64,000 nt of DNA from Coralloluteibacterium stylophorae (GCF_018122625.2 NZ_JAGQFT020000003.1:310001-374000); one strand, 5' to 3'. Positions 1 through 9,638 are shown, numbered from the stretch's first letter. Notes: a model not told the origin generated them from the sequence alone. Made by a program: numbers and translations.

Positions 1-116
1 GCGACCGCGCCTACATCCTCAACGCCGGAGGCGTCCTCGCCGAAGGGCCGCCGGAGACGGTGCTCGCGAACCCGGACGTGCGCCGGGTCTACCTCGGCGA
101 CACCTTCCAGCTGTGA
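1..116 (+). CDS. lptB: LPS export ABC transporter ATPase LptB, C-terminal end (partial)
   Basis: Only the last 37 codons are present (frame begins at base 3), ending in TGA at 114-116. The readable tail contains a DRAYILNAGGVLAEG stretch followed by VRRVYLGDTF, the typical end of LptB, the cytoplasmic ATPase that powers LptFGC-driven lipopolysaccharide extraction from the inner membrane. The next gene downstream is rpoN, the usual neighbour of lptB in gammaproteobacteria, which supports the call. Catalytic motifs lie outside the window. Confidence 0.85.
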   Translation, partial: DRAYILNAGGVLAEGPPETVLANPDVRRVYLGDTFQL

Positions 117-176
117 GGGCCAGGGCCGCCACGCGCTGACCGCCCGGTCACCGGTTATGGCTATCCTTGGACGGCG

Positions 177-1613
177 ATGAAAGTCAGTCTCCAGACCCGG
201 CTGGGGCAACAACTCACGCTGACGCCCCAGCTGCGGCAGGCCATCCGCCTGCTGCAGCTCTCCGCGGTCGAGCTCGAACTCGAGCTCACCGCCGCGCTGG
301 AGAGCAATCCGCTGCTGGAGCGTCCCGAGGACGCCGAGCCCGAGCCCGAGCCCGAGCCGCAGGTGCCCGGCACCGACGGCAGCGAGGCCGTGGCCTCCCC
401 CCCGGAAGCCGAAGCCGAGTCCGAGGCCGAACCGCCGCTCGACTACGAGCCCGACTGGGGCGAGACCAGCGAGGGCCCGCGCGGCAGCCGCGAGGACGGC
501 GAGGACTACGGTGCCGGCACCATCGAGCCCGACAGCCTGCACGACCACCTCCTCTGGCAGCTGCACCTGTCATCGCTGTCGCCGCGCGACCGCGCCATCG
601 GCGCCGCGCTGATCGAGGCCATCGGCGACGACGGCTATCTCGGCGAACCGCTGGAAGCGCTGCAGGAGGGCTTGCGGCCGGCTATCGACGCCGGCCTGGA
701 CGAGATCGGCGCGGTGCTGTCGGTCGTCCAGCACCTGGACCCGGTCGGCGTCGGCGCGCGCGACCTCGCCGAATGCCTGTGCATCCAGCTCGGCGTGCTC
801 GCGCCGGAGACGCCGGGCCTCGCCCTCGCCCGCACGCTCGCGCGCGAGCACCTCGAGGCGCTGGCCAAGCTCGGCGCCGAGCGCCTGGCGGTGCAGCTCA
901 GGGCCAACCCGGCGGAGATGGCCACCGCCATCGCCCTGCTGCGCAGCCTCGATCCGCGCCCGGGTGCGCAGGTCAGCGCCGCGGCGACCGAGTACATCGC
1001 GCCGGACTGCATGGCCTATCGGCAGAACGGGCTGTGGCGGGTGGCGCTGGCGCCGGGCCAGCAGCCGACGCTCGGCATCAACCGCCACTACGAGCAGCTC
1101 ATCGCCAAGAGCACCCGCGAGGACGCCAGCTACCTGCGCGGCCAGCTGCAGGAGGCGCGCTGGCTGATCAAGAGCCTGGAGACGCGCGCCGACACCCTGC
1201 TGCGGGTGGCGCGCTGCATCGTCCACCAGCAGGCCGCCTTCCTCGACCATGGCGACGAGGCGATGCGGCCGCTGACCCTGCGCGAGGTGGCCGAGGAAGT
1301 CGGCCTGCACGAATCCACCGTCTCCCGCGCGACCTCGCGCAAGTACCTGCTGACCCCGCGCGGGACCTTCGAATTCAAGCACTTCTTCTCGTCGGGCATC
1401 GCCACCGACACCGGCGGCGCGGCCTCGGCCACGGCGATCCAGGCGATGATCCGCAAGCTGGTCGAGGCCGAGGACCCGCGCAAGCCGCTCTCCGACGCGC
1501 GGCTCGCCGACGCGCTCAAGGCCGCCGGCGTGCCGGTGGCGCGGCGCACGGTCGCGAAGTACCGTGAGGCCATCCACATTCCCTCCTCCAACGAGCGCCA
1601 GCGCCTCGACTGA
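177..1613 (+). CDS. rpoN: RNA polymerase sigma-54 factor RpoN
   Basis: 478 aa, the normal size for sigma-54. The N-terminus (MKVSLQTRLGQQLTLTPQL, then AIRLLQLSAVELE) is the Gln/Leu-rich activator-contact region I. It is followed by an acidic linker with a Glu-Pro repeat (about residues 45-60), the core-binding region and a C-terminal HTH. The RpoN box reads ARRTVAKYRE near the C-terminus and contacts the -24 element. Start at the ATG that gives the family N-terminus; about 60 nt after lptB. It recruits RNA polymerase to -24/-12 promoters and needs AAA+ activators. Co-location with hpf and ptsN is the classic rpoN operon. Confidence 0.97.
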   Translation: MKVSLQTRLGQQLTLTPQLRQAIRLLQLSAVELELELTAALESNPLLERPEDAEPEPEPEPQVPGTDGSEAVASPPEAEAESEAEPPLDYEPDWGETSEGPRGSREDGEDYGAGTIEPDSLHDHLLWQLHLSSLSPRDRAIGAALIEAIGDDGYLGEPLEALQEGLRPAIDAGLDEIGAVLSVVQHLDPVGVGARDLAECLCIQLGVLAPETPGLALARTLAREHLEALAKLGAERLAVQLRANPAEMATAIALLRSLDPRPGAQVSAAATEYIAPDCMAYRQNGLWRVALAPGQQPTLGINRHYEQLIAKSTREDASYLRGQLQEARWLIKSLETRADTLLRVARCIVHQQAAFLDHGDEAMRPLTLREVAEEVGLHESTVSRATSRKYLLTPRGTFEFKHFFSSGIATDTGGAASATAIQAMIRKLVEAEDPRKPLSDARLADALKAAGVPVARRTVAKYREAIHIPSSNERQRLD

Positions 1614-1700
1614 CGCCGCGGTGCTCATCGCGCCTCGACCGCGGATCTGCGACCACTCGACGCCCGCCCCGACCCGTTCCCGAAGAGAAGGAGACACGCC

Positions 1701-2027
1701 ATGCGGATCGATCTCACTGGCCACCAGATCGAACTGAGCGCGCCGCTGCGCGACTACGTGGAGAAGAAGATCGACCGGCTCGCCCGGCACTACGACCAGC
1801 ACCTGGAGGCACGCGTCGTGCTCGGGCTGGAGGGTGTGGACCAGAAGGCCGAGGCGACGCTGATGGTGGCCGGGCGCCAGCTCCACGCCGAGGCCGCGGG
1901 CCAGGACATGTACGCCGCCATCGACGTCCTCATCGACAAGCTCGACCGCGTGCTGATGAAGCACAAGGAAAAGATCACCGACCACCATCGCGGAGAGTCG
2001 CCGGCACGCTCGGCGGACTTCGGCTGA
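1701..2027 (+). CDS. hpf: Ribosome hibernation promoting factor, short form
   Basis: 108 aa, the short HPF/YfiA type without the C-terminal dimerisation domain of long HPF. Begins MRIDLTGHQIELSAPLRDYV and continues with KKIDRLARHYD, as in the family. It binds the 30S decoding region and helps form 100S dimers in stationary phase. A strong AGAAGGAG Shine-Dalgarno lies about 8 nt before the ATG. It sits between rpoN and ptsN, its standard position. Confidence 0.95.
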   Translation: MRIDLTGHQIELSAPLRDYVEKKIDRLARHYDQHLEARVVLGLEGVDQKAEATLMVAGRQLHAEAAGQDMYAAIDVLIDKLDRVLMKHKEKITDHHRGESPARSADFG

Positions 2028-2046
2028 CATTCCCACGGCGACGCGC

Positions 2047-2511
2047 ATGCCACTCGTCGAACTGCTCACTCCGTCCCGCGTGGCATGTGCCGCGGCGGCC
2101 GACAAGGACGCCGCGCTGGCCCGCGTGGCCGACCTGCTCGAGGACGATCCCGGGCGCCGCCCGCTCGTCCTCGACGCCCTGCGCGCCCGCGAGGAGGTCG
2201 GCAGCACCGGGCTCGGCCACGGCGTCGCGGTGCCGCACGCGCGGCTGGACCTGGGCGAGGACTGCCGCCCGGCCGCCGCCTTCCTGCGCCTGCAGCAGCC
2301 GCTGCCCTTCGGCGCGCCCGACGGCGAGCCGGTGGACCTGATCCTGGCCCTTAACCTGCCGCGGCACTGCCGCGAGCACCTCGAACTGCTGGCCGAGGTG
2401 ACCGAGCGGCTGGGCGACGCCGACCTGCGCGCGCGCCTGCGCCAGGCGCCGGACGCGGCCACGACCATCGCGCTGCTGCACGCCCGGCCGCTCGCCGGGA
2501 CGGTGGCCTGA
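2047..2511 (+). CDS. ptsN: PTS IIA-Ntr family regulatory protein PtsN
   Basis: 154 aa EIIA-fructose-type domain. The phosphorylatable histidine is His64 in the GVAVPHARL motif. PtsN takes phosphate from the HPr/NPr chain and regulates potassium transport, nitrogen and stress functions by protein contact rather than transporting sugar. It starts 20 nt after hpf and ends 3 nt before hprK, so the genes are very probably cotranscribed. No dedicated EI-Ntr (ptsP with GAF domain) is seen here; the EI encoded 2.6 kb downstream is the likely donor (inference). Confidence 0.93.
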   Translation: MPLVELLTPSRVACAAAADKDAALARVADLLEDDPGRRPLVLDALRAREEVGSTGLGHGVAVPHARLDLGEDCRPAAAFLRLQQPLPFGAPDGEPVDLILALNLPRHCREHLELLAEVTERLGDADLRARLRQAPDAATTIALLHARPLAGTVA

Positions 2512-2514
2512 GCG

Positions 2515-3465
2515 ATGGCCGGTGCCCGCATCACCGCACTCGAACTGTTCGACCAGCTGCGCGAACGCCTCATGCTGCGCTGGGTCGCCGGCCAGCGCGG
2601 CGAGACCCGCGTGCTCGAGGCGGCGGAGACCGTCTCGCGGCGCCCGTCGCTGTCGGGCTACCTCAACGTCATCTATCCGAACAAGGTCCAGATCCTCGGC
2701 AGCGAGGAGCTGACCTGGCTGGATGCGCTCGACGCGCGGCAGCGCTGGGAGACGATCGAGAAGATCTTCCAGTTCCGTCCGCTGGCGATCGTGATCAGCA
2801 AGAACCAGGCCTGTCCCTCCGACCTGCAGGTGGCCGCCGAGGAATCCGACACGCCGCTGTGGCTGTCGCCGCGACGCGGCCACGAACTGCTCAACCACAT
2901 CCAGTACCACCTCGCGCGCACGCTCGCGCCGCGGGTCACGCTGCATGGCGTGTTCATGGAGATCTATTCCATCGGCGTGCTGATCACCGGGGACTCCGGC
3001 TCCGGCAAGAGCGAGCTCGCGCTGGAGCTGGTCACGCGCGGGCACCGCCTGGTCGCCGACGATGCGCCCGAGTTCACCCAGATCGCGCCGGACGTGCTCG
3101 ACGGCACCTGCCCCGACCTGCTGCAGGACCTGCTCGAGGTCCGCGGCCTGGGCGTGCTCAACATCCGCGAGATGTTCGGCGACACCGCGGTCAAGCGGAA
3201 CAAGTACCTGCGCCTGATGGTGCACCTGGGCAAGCCCATCGACGCCTCGGCCGACGGCATCGAGCGCCTGACCGGCGACAGCAGCACGCGCCGCGTGCTC
3301 GACCTCGACGTGCCGCTGATCACCCTGCCGGTCATGGCCGGCCGCAACCTGTCGGTGCTGACCGAGGCGGCGGTGCGCGTGCACCTGCTGCGCAGCAAGG
3401 GCATCGATCCGGCGGCGGCGTTCATGGCGCGCCACACCCATTTCCTGCAGCGGAGCGGTTCGTGA
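2515..3465 (+). CDS. hprK: HPr kinase/phosphorylase
   Basis: 316 aa. Walker A is GDSGSGKS (159-166), preceded by the catalytic His144 in a [11 protein letters not shown] context and followed by VADDAPEF. The family signature [17 protein letters not shown] is present. The enzyme phosphorylates HPr on Ser46 with ATP or pyrophosphate and also removes that phosphate. Its substrate HPr, with an intact Ser46, is encoded at 4856-5125. Stop overlaps the GTG start of rapZ (GTGA), implying translational coupling. Confidence 0.97.
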   Translation: MAGARITALELFDQLRERLMLRWVAGQRGETRVLEAAETVSRRPSLSGYLNVIYPNKVQILGSEELTWLDALDARQRWETIEKIFQFRPLAIVISKNQACPSDLQVAAEESDTPLWLSPRRGHELLNHIQYHLARTLAPRVTLHGVFMEIYSIGVLITGDSGSGKSELALELVTRGHRLVADDAPEFTQIAPDVLDGTCPDLLQDLLEVRGLGVLNIREMFGDTAVKRNKYLRLMVHLGKPIDASADGIERLTGDSSTRRVLDLDVPLITLPVMAGRNLSVLTEAAVRVHLLRSKGIDPAAAFMARHTHFLQRSGS

Positions 3466-4355
3466 GCCACCCCATCGAGAGCGAGGCGGCATCGCGCCCC
3501 ACCCTCATCGTCGTCAGCGGCCTGTCCGGCGCCGGCAAGTCGGTGGCGCTCAACACCCTGGAGGACGTCGGCCTGTACTGCGCCGACAACCTGCCGCTGG
3601 CCCTGCTCGGACAGTACGTGGCCAGCGTCGCCGGCGAGGAACGCGCACAGGACGGCTTGGCGGTCGGCATCGACGCGCGCAGCGGCAGCGACGACCTGCA
3701 CGCGGTCGGCGCGATCCTGAGCGCCCTCGGCGCGGCCGGCTTCGACCACCGCTTGGTGTTCTTCGAGGCCTCCGACGAGGCCCTGCTCAAGCGTTACTCC
3801 GATACCCGGCGCCGGCACCCGCTGAGCCACGGCGGCCTGGCGCTGGCCGATGCGATCGCCGCCGAGCGCGAGCTGCTGCGGCCGCTGCGCGCGATCGCCG
3901 ACGAGATCGTCGACACCAGCGACCTCAACGTGCACCAGCTGCGCCGGCGCGTGCTCACCGAGGTCAGCATGCGCCGCCGCCCCGGCCTGTCGCTGATGTT
4001 CGAATCCTTCGCCTACCGCCACGGCGTGCCGGCGGACGCGGACTTCGTCTTCGACGCGCGCTGCCTGCCGAACCCGCACTGGGACCCACGCCTGCGCCCG
4101 CTCACCGGCCGCGACGCGGCGGTGCGCGAGTATCTGGAGCAGGAGACCGCGGCCTGCGACTACCTCGGCCAGGTCCAGGCCTTCGTCGGTGCCTGGCTGC
4201 CGCGCTTCGAGAACGAGACCCGCAGCTACCTCACGATCGCCTTCGGCTGCACCGGCGGCCGGCACCGCTCGGTCTACCTCGCCGAGGCGATGGCGCGCTG
4301 GTTGCGCGAACAGGGACGCGAGGACGTGGTGACCTTCCACCGCGAGCTGGAGTAG
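3462..4355 (+). CDS. rapZ: RNase adapter / nucleotide-binding protein RapZ
   Basis: 297 aa from a GTG that overlaps the hprK stop; the longer open frame upstream is spurious because it runs through hprK. Walker A GLSGAGKS at 20-27, a DNLP motif shortly after, and a C-terminal [11 protein letters not shown] block. In Enterobacteria RapZ guides RNase E to the GlmZ sRNA and senses glucosamine-6-phosphate; outside them the target is unclear. Its place between hprK and the EIIA gene is the conserved rpoN-region arrangement. Confidence 0.95.
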   Translation: MSHPIESEAASRPTLIVVSGLSGAGKSVALNTLEDVGLYCADNLPLALLGQYVASVAGEERAQDGLAVGIDARSGSDDLHAVGAILSALGAAGFDHRLVFFEASDEALLKRYSDTRRRHPLSHGGLALADAIAAERELLRPLRAIADEIVDTSDLNVHQLRRRVLTEVSMRRRPGLSLMFESFAYRHGVPADADFVFDARCLPNPHWDPRLRPLTGRDAAVREYLEQETAACDYLGQVQAFVGAWLPRFENETRSYLTIAFGCTGGRHRSVYLAEAMARWLREQGREDVVTFHRELE

Positions 4356-4423
4356 CGCCCGTCGGCATCGCGACGGCGACTTCGACGCCGTCGCGACATG
4401 ATCCACCTGCTACCCTTGCCGGC

Positions 4424-4816
4424 ATGGCAGTCGGCATCCTCCTGGTCACGCACGAAGGCATCGGCGGCGCGCTGCTGGCGGTCGCCGAACGCCTGCTGGG
4501 CAAGCTTCCGCTGCGGGTCGAGGCGTTCGAGGTGCCCTTCGACGCCGATGCCGACAGCAGCCTGCCGCAGGCCAGCGGTGCGCTGCGCCGGGTCGACAGC
4601 GGCGACGGCGTGCTCATCCTCAACGACGTCTACGGCGCCACGCCCAGCCGTCTCGCGGCGCAGCTCGCGCGGCTCGGCACCCCGGCGCACCGCATCGCCG
4701 GGCTCGGCCTGCCGATGCTGCTGCGCACGCTCAACTATCCCGAGACCGAGCTCGACGAACTGGCCCGCATCGCCGCGGCGGGCGCCCGCACCGGAGTGAT
4801 CCTCGATGACGCCTGA
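4424..4816 (+). CDS. PTS mannose-family EIIA component
   Basis: 130 aa, a stand-alone EIIA-Man domain. Begins MAVGILLVTHEGIGGALL with the phosphorylation site at His10; a NDVYGATPS motif follows. No IIB, IIC or IID gene is present in the window, so this protein is probably regulatory rather than a transporter subunit. It lies 68 nt after rapZ and 39 nt before HPr. By position it corresponds to the ptsA-like gene found in this cluster in many beta- and gammaproteobacteria. Confidence 0.9.
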   Translation: MAVGILLVTHEGIGGALLAVAERLLGKLPLRVEAFEVPFDADADSSLPQASGALRRVDSGDGVLILNDVYGATPSRLAAQLARLGTPAHRIAGLGLPMLLRTLNYPETELDELARIAAAGARTGVILDDA

Positions 4817-4855
4817 TCCCGTCCCCGCCCACCCTCGCACCGCCGGGGGTCGCCC

Positions 4856-5125
4856 GTGATCGAGAAGAACGTCGCCGTCGTCAACCGGCTCGGCCTGCAC
4901 GCGCGCGCCGCCGCGCGACTGGTCCAGCTGCTGTCGGGCTTCAAGGCCGACGCCGCGATCACCGCCAAGGGCCGCACGGTCAACGGCAAGAGCATCATGG
5001 GCGTGATGCTGCTGGCCGCCGGCCAAGGCAGCACCGTGACCCTGCGCCTGGATGGCGAGGACGAAGCCGCGGCCATGGACGCCGCCGCCGACCTGTTCGC
5101 GCGCGGTTTCGACGAGGAATCCTGA
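4856..5125 (+). CDS. ptsH: Phosphocarrier protein HPr
   Basis: 89 aa from a GTG start. Contains RLGLHARAA with the EI-dependent phosphorylation site His15 and NGKSIMGVM with the regulatory Ser46, both at the canonical positions. It passes phosphate from EI to the EIIA proteins. The intact Ser46 together with the nearby hprK shows that kinase control of HPr can operate in this organism. Confidence 0.97.
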   Translation: MIEKNVAVVNRLGLHARAAARLVQLLSGFKADAAITAKGRTVNGKSIMGVMLLAAGQGSTVTLRLDGEDEAAAMDAAADLFARGFDEES

Positions 5126-5146
5126 TGCTGCGGGCCCGGGGTGCCG

Positions 5147-6871
5147 ATGCGTAGCGCGTTCGCGGGCCACGGCGTCTCCCGCGGGCTGGTCCTCGGTCGC
5201 GCCCGCGTCCGCGAGCCGCACGCGCTCGAGATCTCCGACGCACGCATCGAGGCCGACCGGGTCGAGGACGAGACCGCGCGCCTGCACGCGGCGGTCGCGC
5301 AGGCGCGCGACGAGCTGATCTCCGTCCGCCAGCGGCTCGACGGCGATTACGCGAGCGAGGTCGGCGAGTTCCTCGACCTCCACGCGATGCTGCTCAACGA
5401 TCCCGACCTGCTGCCGCATCTCGACGCCCTGATCCGCGACGACCGCTGCTCCGCCGACTACGCGCTGCGCGTGCACCGCGACCGCGTCGCCGCGGTGTTC
5501 GAGCGCATGGACGACCACTACCTGCGCAGCCGCGTCGAGGACCTCGACCACGTCATCGGCCGCGTCCATGCCGCACTCCACGAATCGCCGGACGACGCGG
5601 CGCAGGGACTGGCCGGCGAGATCCTGGTGACCAACCTGGTCGCCCCGGCCGAGCTCGCGCAGCTGCAGGCGCGCGGCGTGGTCGCGGTGGTGACCGCCGG
5701 CGGCAGCGAACACTCGCACGCCGCGATCCTCGCCCGCAGCCTGCACCTGCCGCTGATCGTCGGCGCCCACGAGGCGCTGCTGCGGATCAACGAAGGCGAC
5801 GCCATGCTGGTCGACGGCGAGGCCGGCGAGGTGGTGGTCGAGCCGGACGCCGCCGACCTGCGCGCCTATCACAAGCGGCGCAAGGCGCTGGCGCGCGAGC
5901 GGCGCGCGCTGGACCGCCTGCGCACGGCCGCCTCGCGCACCCGCGACGGCGCCGACATCCTGCTCTACGCCAACGCGCAGTCGCACGAGGACGTGACCGA
6001 GGCGCATGCGCTGGGCGCCGACGGCGTCGGCCTGTACCGCACCGAATTCCTGTTCCTGGGCCGCAGGGAGCTGCCGGACGAGGAGGAGCAGTTCCTCGCC
6101 TACCGCGACCTCGTGCTCGGCATGAACGGGCGCCCGGTGACCATCCGCACGCTCGACCTCGGCGCCGACAAGGCCGACGAGACCGGCCTGGTCATGAGCG
6201 GCGAGCCCAACCCCGCGCTCGGCGTGCGCGGCGTGCGCCTGTCGCTGTCGCATCCGACCGTGTTCGGCACCCAGCTGCGCGCCATCCTGCGCGCTTCGGG
6301 CTACGGCCCGGTGCGCGTGCTGATCCCGATGGTGACCGCGCGCGAGGAAATCGCCGCGGTGCGCATGCTGCTGAGCCGGCAGGCCGAGCGCCTGCGCGAG
6401 GAAGGTCACGCCTTCCGTCCGCGGCTGCCGGTGGGCGCGATGATCGAGGTGCCCTCGGCGGCGCTGGCCTTCCCCGGCTTCGCCGACCTGCTCGATTTCG
6501 TCTCCGTCGGCACCAACGACCTCACCCAATACCTGCTCGCCACCGATCGCGACAACGAGGCGCTGGGCGACCTGTACTCGCCGCTGCACCCGGCGATCCT
6601 GCGCGTGCTGCGCGAGGTGATCGCGGTCGGCCGCCGCCGCGGGGTCGAGGTCTCGGTCTGCGGTGAGATGGCCGCCGATCCCCGCTATACGCGCCTGCTG
6701 CTGGCGCTCGGCCTGGAGGCCTTCAGCCTGCATCCGAACACCCTGCTCGAGGTCCGCCAGGTGGTCCGCGCTACCGACCTGGCCGCACTGCGGCGGCGCG
6801 CGCCGGCGCTGCTGCGGGGCCGCGAGCGCAGCGCCATCCTGCGCTGGCTGGCCGCGGTCAACGCCGCCTGA
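5147..6871 (+). CDS. ptsI: PTS enzyme I (phosphoenolpyruvate-protein phosphotransferase)
   Basis: 574 aa from the ATG at 5147; an in-frame GTG six bases upstream (5141) is an alternative. The order is an N-terminal HPr-binding and phosphohistidine domain, then a PEP-binding TIM barrel. The phosphorylated His191 lies in GGSEHSHAAILARS, and the C-terminal SVCGEMAADPR carries the conserved catalytic Cys. No GAF domain precedes it, so it is the general EI rather than EI-Ntr. It feeds phosphate to HPr and then to PtsN and EIIA-Man encoded just upstream. Confidence 0.96.
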   Translation: MRSAFAGHGVSRGLVLGRARVREPHALEISDARIEADRVEDETARLHAAVAQARDELISVRQRLDGDYASEVGEFLDLHAMLLNDPDLLPHLDALIRDDRCSADYALRVHRDRVAAVFERMDDHYLRSRVEDLDHVIGRVHAALHESPDDAAQGLAGEILVTNLVAPAELAQLQARGVVAVVTAGGSEHSHAAILARSLHLPLIVGAHEALLRINEGDAMLVDGEAGEVVVEPDAADLRAYHKRRKALARERRALDRLRTAASRTRDGADILLYANAQSHEDVTEAHALGADGVGLYRTEFLFLGRRELPDEEEQFLAYRDLVLGMNGRPVTIRTLDLGADKADETGLVMSGEPNPALGVRGVRLSLSHPTVFGTQLRAILRASGYGPVRVLIPMVTAREEIAAVRMLLSRQAERLREEGHAFRPRLPVGAMIEVPSAALAFPGFADLLDFVSVGTNDLTQYLLATDRDNEALGDLYSPLHPAILRVLREVIAVGRRRGVEVSVCGEMAADPRYTRLLLALGLEAFSLHPNTLLEVRQVVRATDLAALRRRAPALLRGRERSAILRWLAAVNAA

Positions 6872-6886
6872 GCCGCTCGGCGTCCT

Positions 6887-7315
6887 TCAGGTCGCGGCGT
6901 CTGCCGACGCGCCGGCCGCCGGACAGGGCTTCGGCCCCGCACGCAGCGTCGCCAGCACCGTGTCGCTCGCGCTGTCGACCAGCAGGAACCACATGCCCGG
7001 GCGGATCCACTCGCCGGTGTCCTGGCTGCCTTCGGGATCCGAGGTACTCAGGAACTCCGGGCCGCCGCGGCTGTCGACGCGGATCTCCAGACGCGTGGGG
7101 CCGCGGCCGCTGAGCGACCAGCTGATCGTGCCCTGGTAGAGCGACTCCGGGCGGCAGTCCGGCGCCTGCGGCGGCGAGAGGGTGAACACCACGCCGGGCT
7201 GGGCGAAGACCGCGTCCGGCGGTGTGGTGTCGGGCTTGCAGGCGGCGACGCCGAGCAGGCAGAGCGCCGCAGCGAGGGCGGTGCGGTGGCGGCGGATCCG
7301 GGCGAGCATCGTCAT
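6887..7315 (-). CDS. Putative lipoprotein of unknown function
   Basis: 142 aa if started at the ATG at 7315 (7309 is also possible). The N-terminus MTMLARIRRHRTALAAA leads to an LGVAAC lipobox, so a lipid-anchored envelope protein is predicted. The mature part has scattered cysteines and a Trp/Arg-rich middle with no domain I recognise. It converges on ptsI, leaving only 15 nt between stops, and faces away from mgtE. No clear ribosome-binding site is visible, which leaves the start uncertain. Confidence 0.65.
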   Translation of the reverse strand: MTMLARIRRHRTALAAALCLLGVAACKPDTTPPDAVFAQPGVVFTLSPPQAPDCRPESLYQGTISWSLSGRGPTRLEIRVDSRGGPEFLSTSDPEGSQDTGEWIRPGMWFLLVDSASDTVLATLRAGPKPCPAAGASADAAT

Positions 7316-7438
7316 CGGCGCGGAGGATAGGGCGGCGCGGGACGACGCGCCACGCCCATACGGCATGGCCGGCGGCCGCCTTCGTCACTTCGCGCGCGGG
7401 CGGCGCTCCCGGATAATGCCCGCATCACTGGAGAGCCC

Positions 7439-8800
7439 ATGGCCGAGACCACCCGCCAGACCCGCACCGCGCACCAGCTGCGCATGCTCTCGGATGCGCT
7501 CGACAGCGGTCGCCTCGGCCCGGTCCGACGGCTGGTGAACACGCTCTCCCCGGCCGAGATCGGCAACCTGCTGGAGTCGCTGCCGCCGACCCGCCGCAAC
7601 GTGGTCTGGGGCCTGGTCGACACCGAGGACGACGGCGAGGTGCTGCTGCACGTCGGCGACGACGTGCGCGAGAGCCTCATCGCGGAGATGGATCCGGAGG
7701 AGATCGTCGCCGCGCTCGAGGACCTCGACATCGACGACCTCGTCGAGCTGATGGACGACCTGCCCGAGGCGGTGACCGAGGAGGTCCTGCGCTCGATGGA
7801 CCGCGAGAACCGGGAGCGACTCGAGCAGGCGCTGGCCTATCCCGAGGACACCGCGGGCCGCCTGATGAACCCGGACGTGGTCACCGTGCGCGCCGATGCC
7901 ACCGTCGACGTGGTCCTGCGCTACCTGCGCCTGCGCGGCGAGCTGCCCGAACACACCGACCGCCTGTACGTGGCCAACCGCCGCCGCCAGTACCTGGGCC
8001 AGGTCGCGCTCTCGGCCCTGCTCACGCGCGAGCCGTCGACGCCGGTCAACACCCTGCTCGACGAGGACCAGCCGGCGATCGCGGTGCACACCTCGGCCAA
8101 CGACGTCGCCAATGCCTTCTCCGACCACGACTGGATCTCGGCGCCGGTGGTCGACGGCAACAACGTCCTGCTCGGCCGCATCACCATCGACGACGTGGTC
8201 GACATCATCCGCGAGCAGGCCGAGCACCGCGCGCTGGGCGCCGCGGGCCTCGACGAGGACGAGGACCTGTTCGCCTCGCCGCTGCGCGCGATGCGCCGGC
8301 GCGCGCTGTGGCTGGGCATCAACCTGACCCTGGCCTTCGTGGTGGCCTCGATCATCGGCCTGTTCGAGTCGACGCTCGAGCAGGTCGTGGCGCTGGCGGT
8401 GCTGATGCCGATCGTGGCCAGCATGGGCGGCAACGCCGGCCTGCAGGCGATGACGCTGACCGTACGCGGCCTCGCCCTCGGCCAGCTCGGCGGCGGCAAC
8501 GTGCGCACCCTGCTCGTCAAGGAGATCACGGTCGGCCTGCTCAACGGCGTGCTGTGGGCCCTGGTGGTGGCCGTGGTCGCCGGGCTGTGGTTCCACAGCA
8601 GCATGCTGGCGCTGGCCATCGCCAGCGCCATGGTGATCAACCTCGCCTGCGCGGCCGCGGCCGGCGTGTCGATCCCGGTCGTCATGCGCCGCCTCAACAT
8701 CGATCCCGCCATCGCCGGCAGCATCGTGGTCACCCTGGTGACCGACGCGCTGGGCTTCTTCGCCTTCCTCGGGCTCGGCACCGTGCTGCTGCTGAAGTGA
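7439..8800 (+). CDS. mgtE: Magnesium transporter MgtE
   Basis: 453 aa, full length for the family. Order: acidic MgtE N-domain (with the ENRERLEQALAYPEDTAGRLM signature), a tandem CBS pair, then about five membrane segments from residue ~285 on, containing the conserved GGNAGLQAM motif. It is a Mg2+ channel gated by Mg2+ binding at the N/CBS domains. Its place just downstream of the regulatory PTS genes is typical of the xanthomonad rpoN region, though an inverted lipoprotein gene separates them here. Confidence 0.95.
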   Translation: MAETTRQTRTAHQLRMLSDALDSGRLGPVRRLVNTLSPAEIGNLLESLPPTRRNVVWGLVDTEDDGEVLLHVGDDVRESLIAEMDPEEIVAALEDLDIDDLVELMDDLPEAVTEEVLRSMDRENRERLEQALAYPEDTAGRLMNPDVVTVRADATVDVVLRYLRLRGELPEHTDRLYVANRRRQYLGQVALSALLTREPSTPVNTLLDEDQPAIAVHTSANDVANAFSDHDWISAPVVDGNNVLLGRITIDDVVDIIREQAEHRALGAAGLDEDEDLFASPLRAMRRRALWLGINLTLAFVVASIIGLFESTLEQVVALAVLMPIVASMGGNAGLQAMTLTVRGLALGQLGGGNVRTLLVKEITVGLLNGVLWALVVAVVAGLWFHSSMLALAIASAMVINLACAAAAGVSIPVVMRRLNIDPAIAGSIVVTLVTDALGFFAFLGLGTVLLLK

Positions 8801-8840
8801 ACCGCGCCCGCCTGCCCTCTGATCGACCGGATTGCCGCCC

Positions 8841-9638
8841 ATGCATCGCCTCCTGCTCGTCCCGCTCCTGCTGCTCGCCGCCGCCCTGTCCGGCTGTGCT
8901 CCGGCGGTGAGGCCGGAACCCGCGGCAGGCTTCGTGACGCGGAGCGTCGAGGTGGACGGCGTCGACCACGCCTACCAGGTCTTCGTGCCGGGCCAGCGCC
9001 GGGAACCGCTGCCGGTGGTCCTGTTCCTGCACGGCTCCGGCGAGCGCGGCGACGACAACCGTGCGCAGACCGAAGCGGGCCTCGGCCCCTACCTGCGTGC
9101 GCACGCGGACGCGTTCCCCGCGCTGGTGGTGTTCCCGCAGTCGCCGCGGGGCCGCTCGTGGGACGGCGACGTCGCGCGCGTTGCGCTGGCGGCGCTGGAC
9201 GCGGCCTCGCGCGAGTTCGGCGGGGACGCGGCGCGCACCTATCTCACCGGAATGTCGCGCGGCGGCTACGGCACCTGGGCGCTCGCCCTCGACCATCCGC
9301 AGCGCTTCGCGGCGCTGGCGCCGGTCTGCGGCGGGCTCACGAATCCGCCGGGGCGCGACGACCTCGCCGTCGAGGCCGTCGCCGGGGCGCCCGACCCCTT
9401 CGCCGCCGCGGCGTCGCGCCTGCGCGGCATTCCCAGCTGGATCTTCCATGGCGCGCAGGACGACGTGGTCCCCCCGGCGCAGTCGCGGCGGATGGCCGAC
9501 GCGCTGCGCGCCGCCGGCGCAGACGTGCGCTATACCGAGTTCCCCGATGCCAACCACAACGCCTGGGATCCGGCCTATGCGACACCGGAGCTGTGGGCAT
9601 GGCTGTTCGCGCAGCGCCTGCACGCTTCGGTCCCGTAG
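8841..9638 (+). CDS. Lipoprotein alpha/beta-hydrolase (PHB-depolymerase/esterase-like)
   Basis: 265 aa. An N-terminal signal ends in an LSGC lipobox (Cys19), so the enzyme is probably anchored in the outer membrane. The fold shows LFLHGSGERGDDN (oxyanion strand), nucleophile elbow GMSRGG with Ser139, acid at Asp207/208 in FHGAQDD and His239 in DANHNAWD. The substrate is unknown; relatives include phospholipase/carboxylesterase and acetyl-xylan or PHB esterases. The ATG at 8841 is preferred over an upstream TTG because it begins a clean signal peptide. Confidence 0.85.
   Translation: MHRLLLVPLLLLAAALSGCAPAVRPEPAAGFVTRSVEVDGVDHAYQVFVPGQRREPLPVVLFLHGSGERGDDNRAQTEAGLGPYLRAHADAFPALVVFPQSPRGRSWDGDVARVALAALDAASREFGGDAARTYLTGMSRGGYGTWALALDHPQRFAALAPVCGGLTNPPGRDDLAVEAVAGAPDPFAAAASRLRGIPSWIFHGAQDDVVPPAQSRRMADALRAAGADVRYTEFPDANHNAWDPAYATPELWAWLFAQRLHASVP

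Noticed and set aside
340-360. A Glu-Pro repeat in rpoN as a possible DNA repeat element.
   Set aside because: It stays in frame in the variable linker of sigma-54 and is plain low-complexity coding sequence.
4274-6733. An 819-codon minus-strand frame over the PTS genes.
   Set aside because: Antisense shadow of ptsH and ptsI, which have intact catalytic motifs on the plus strand.
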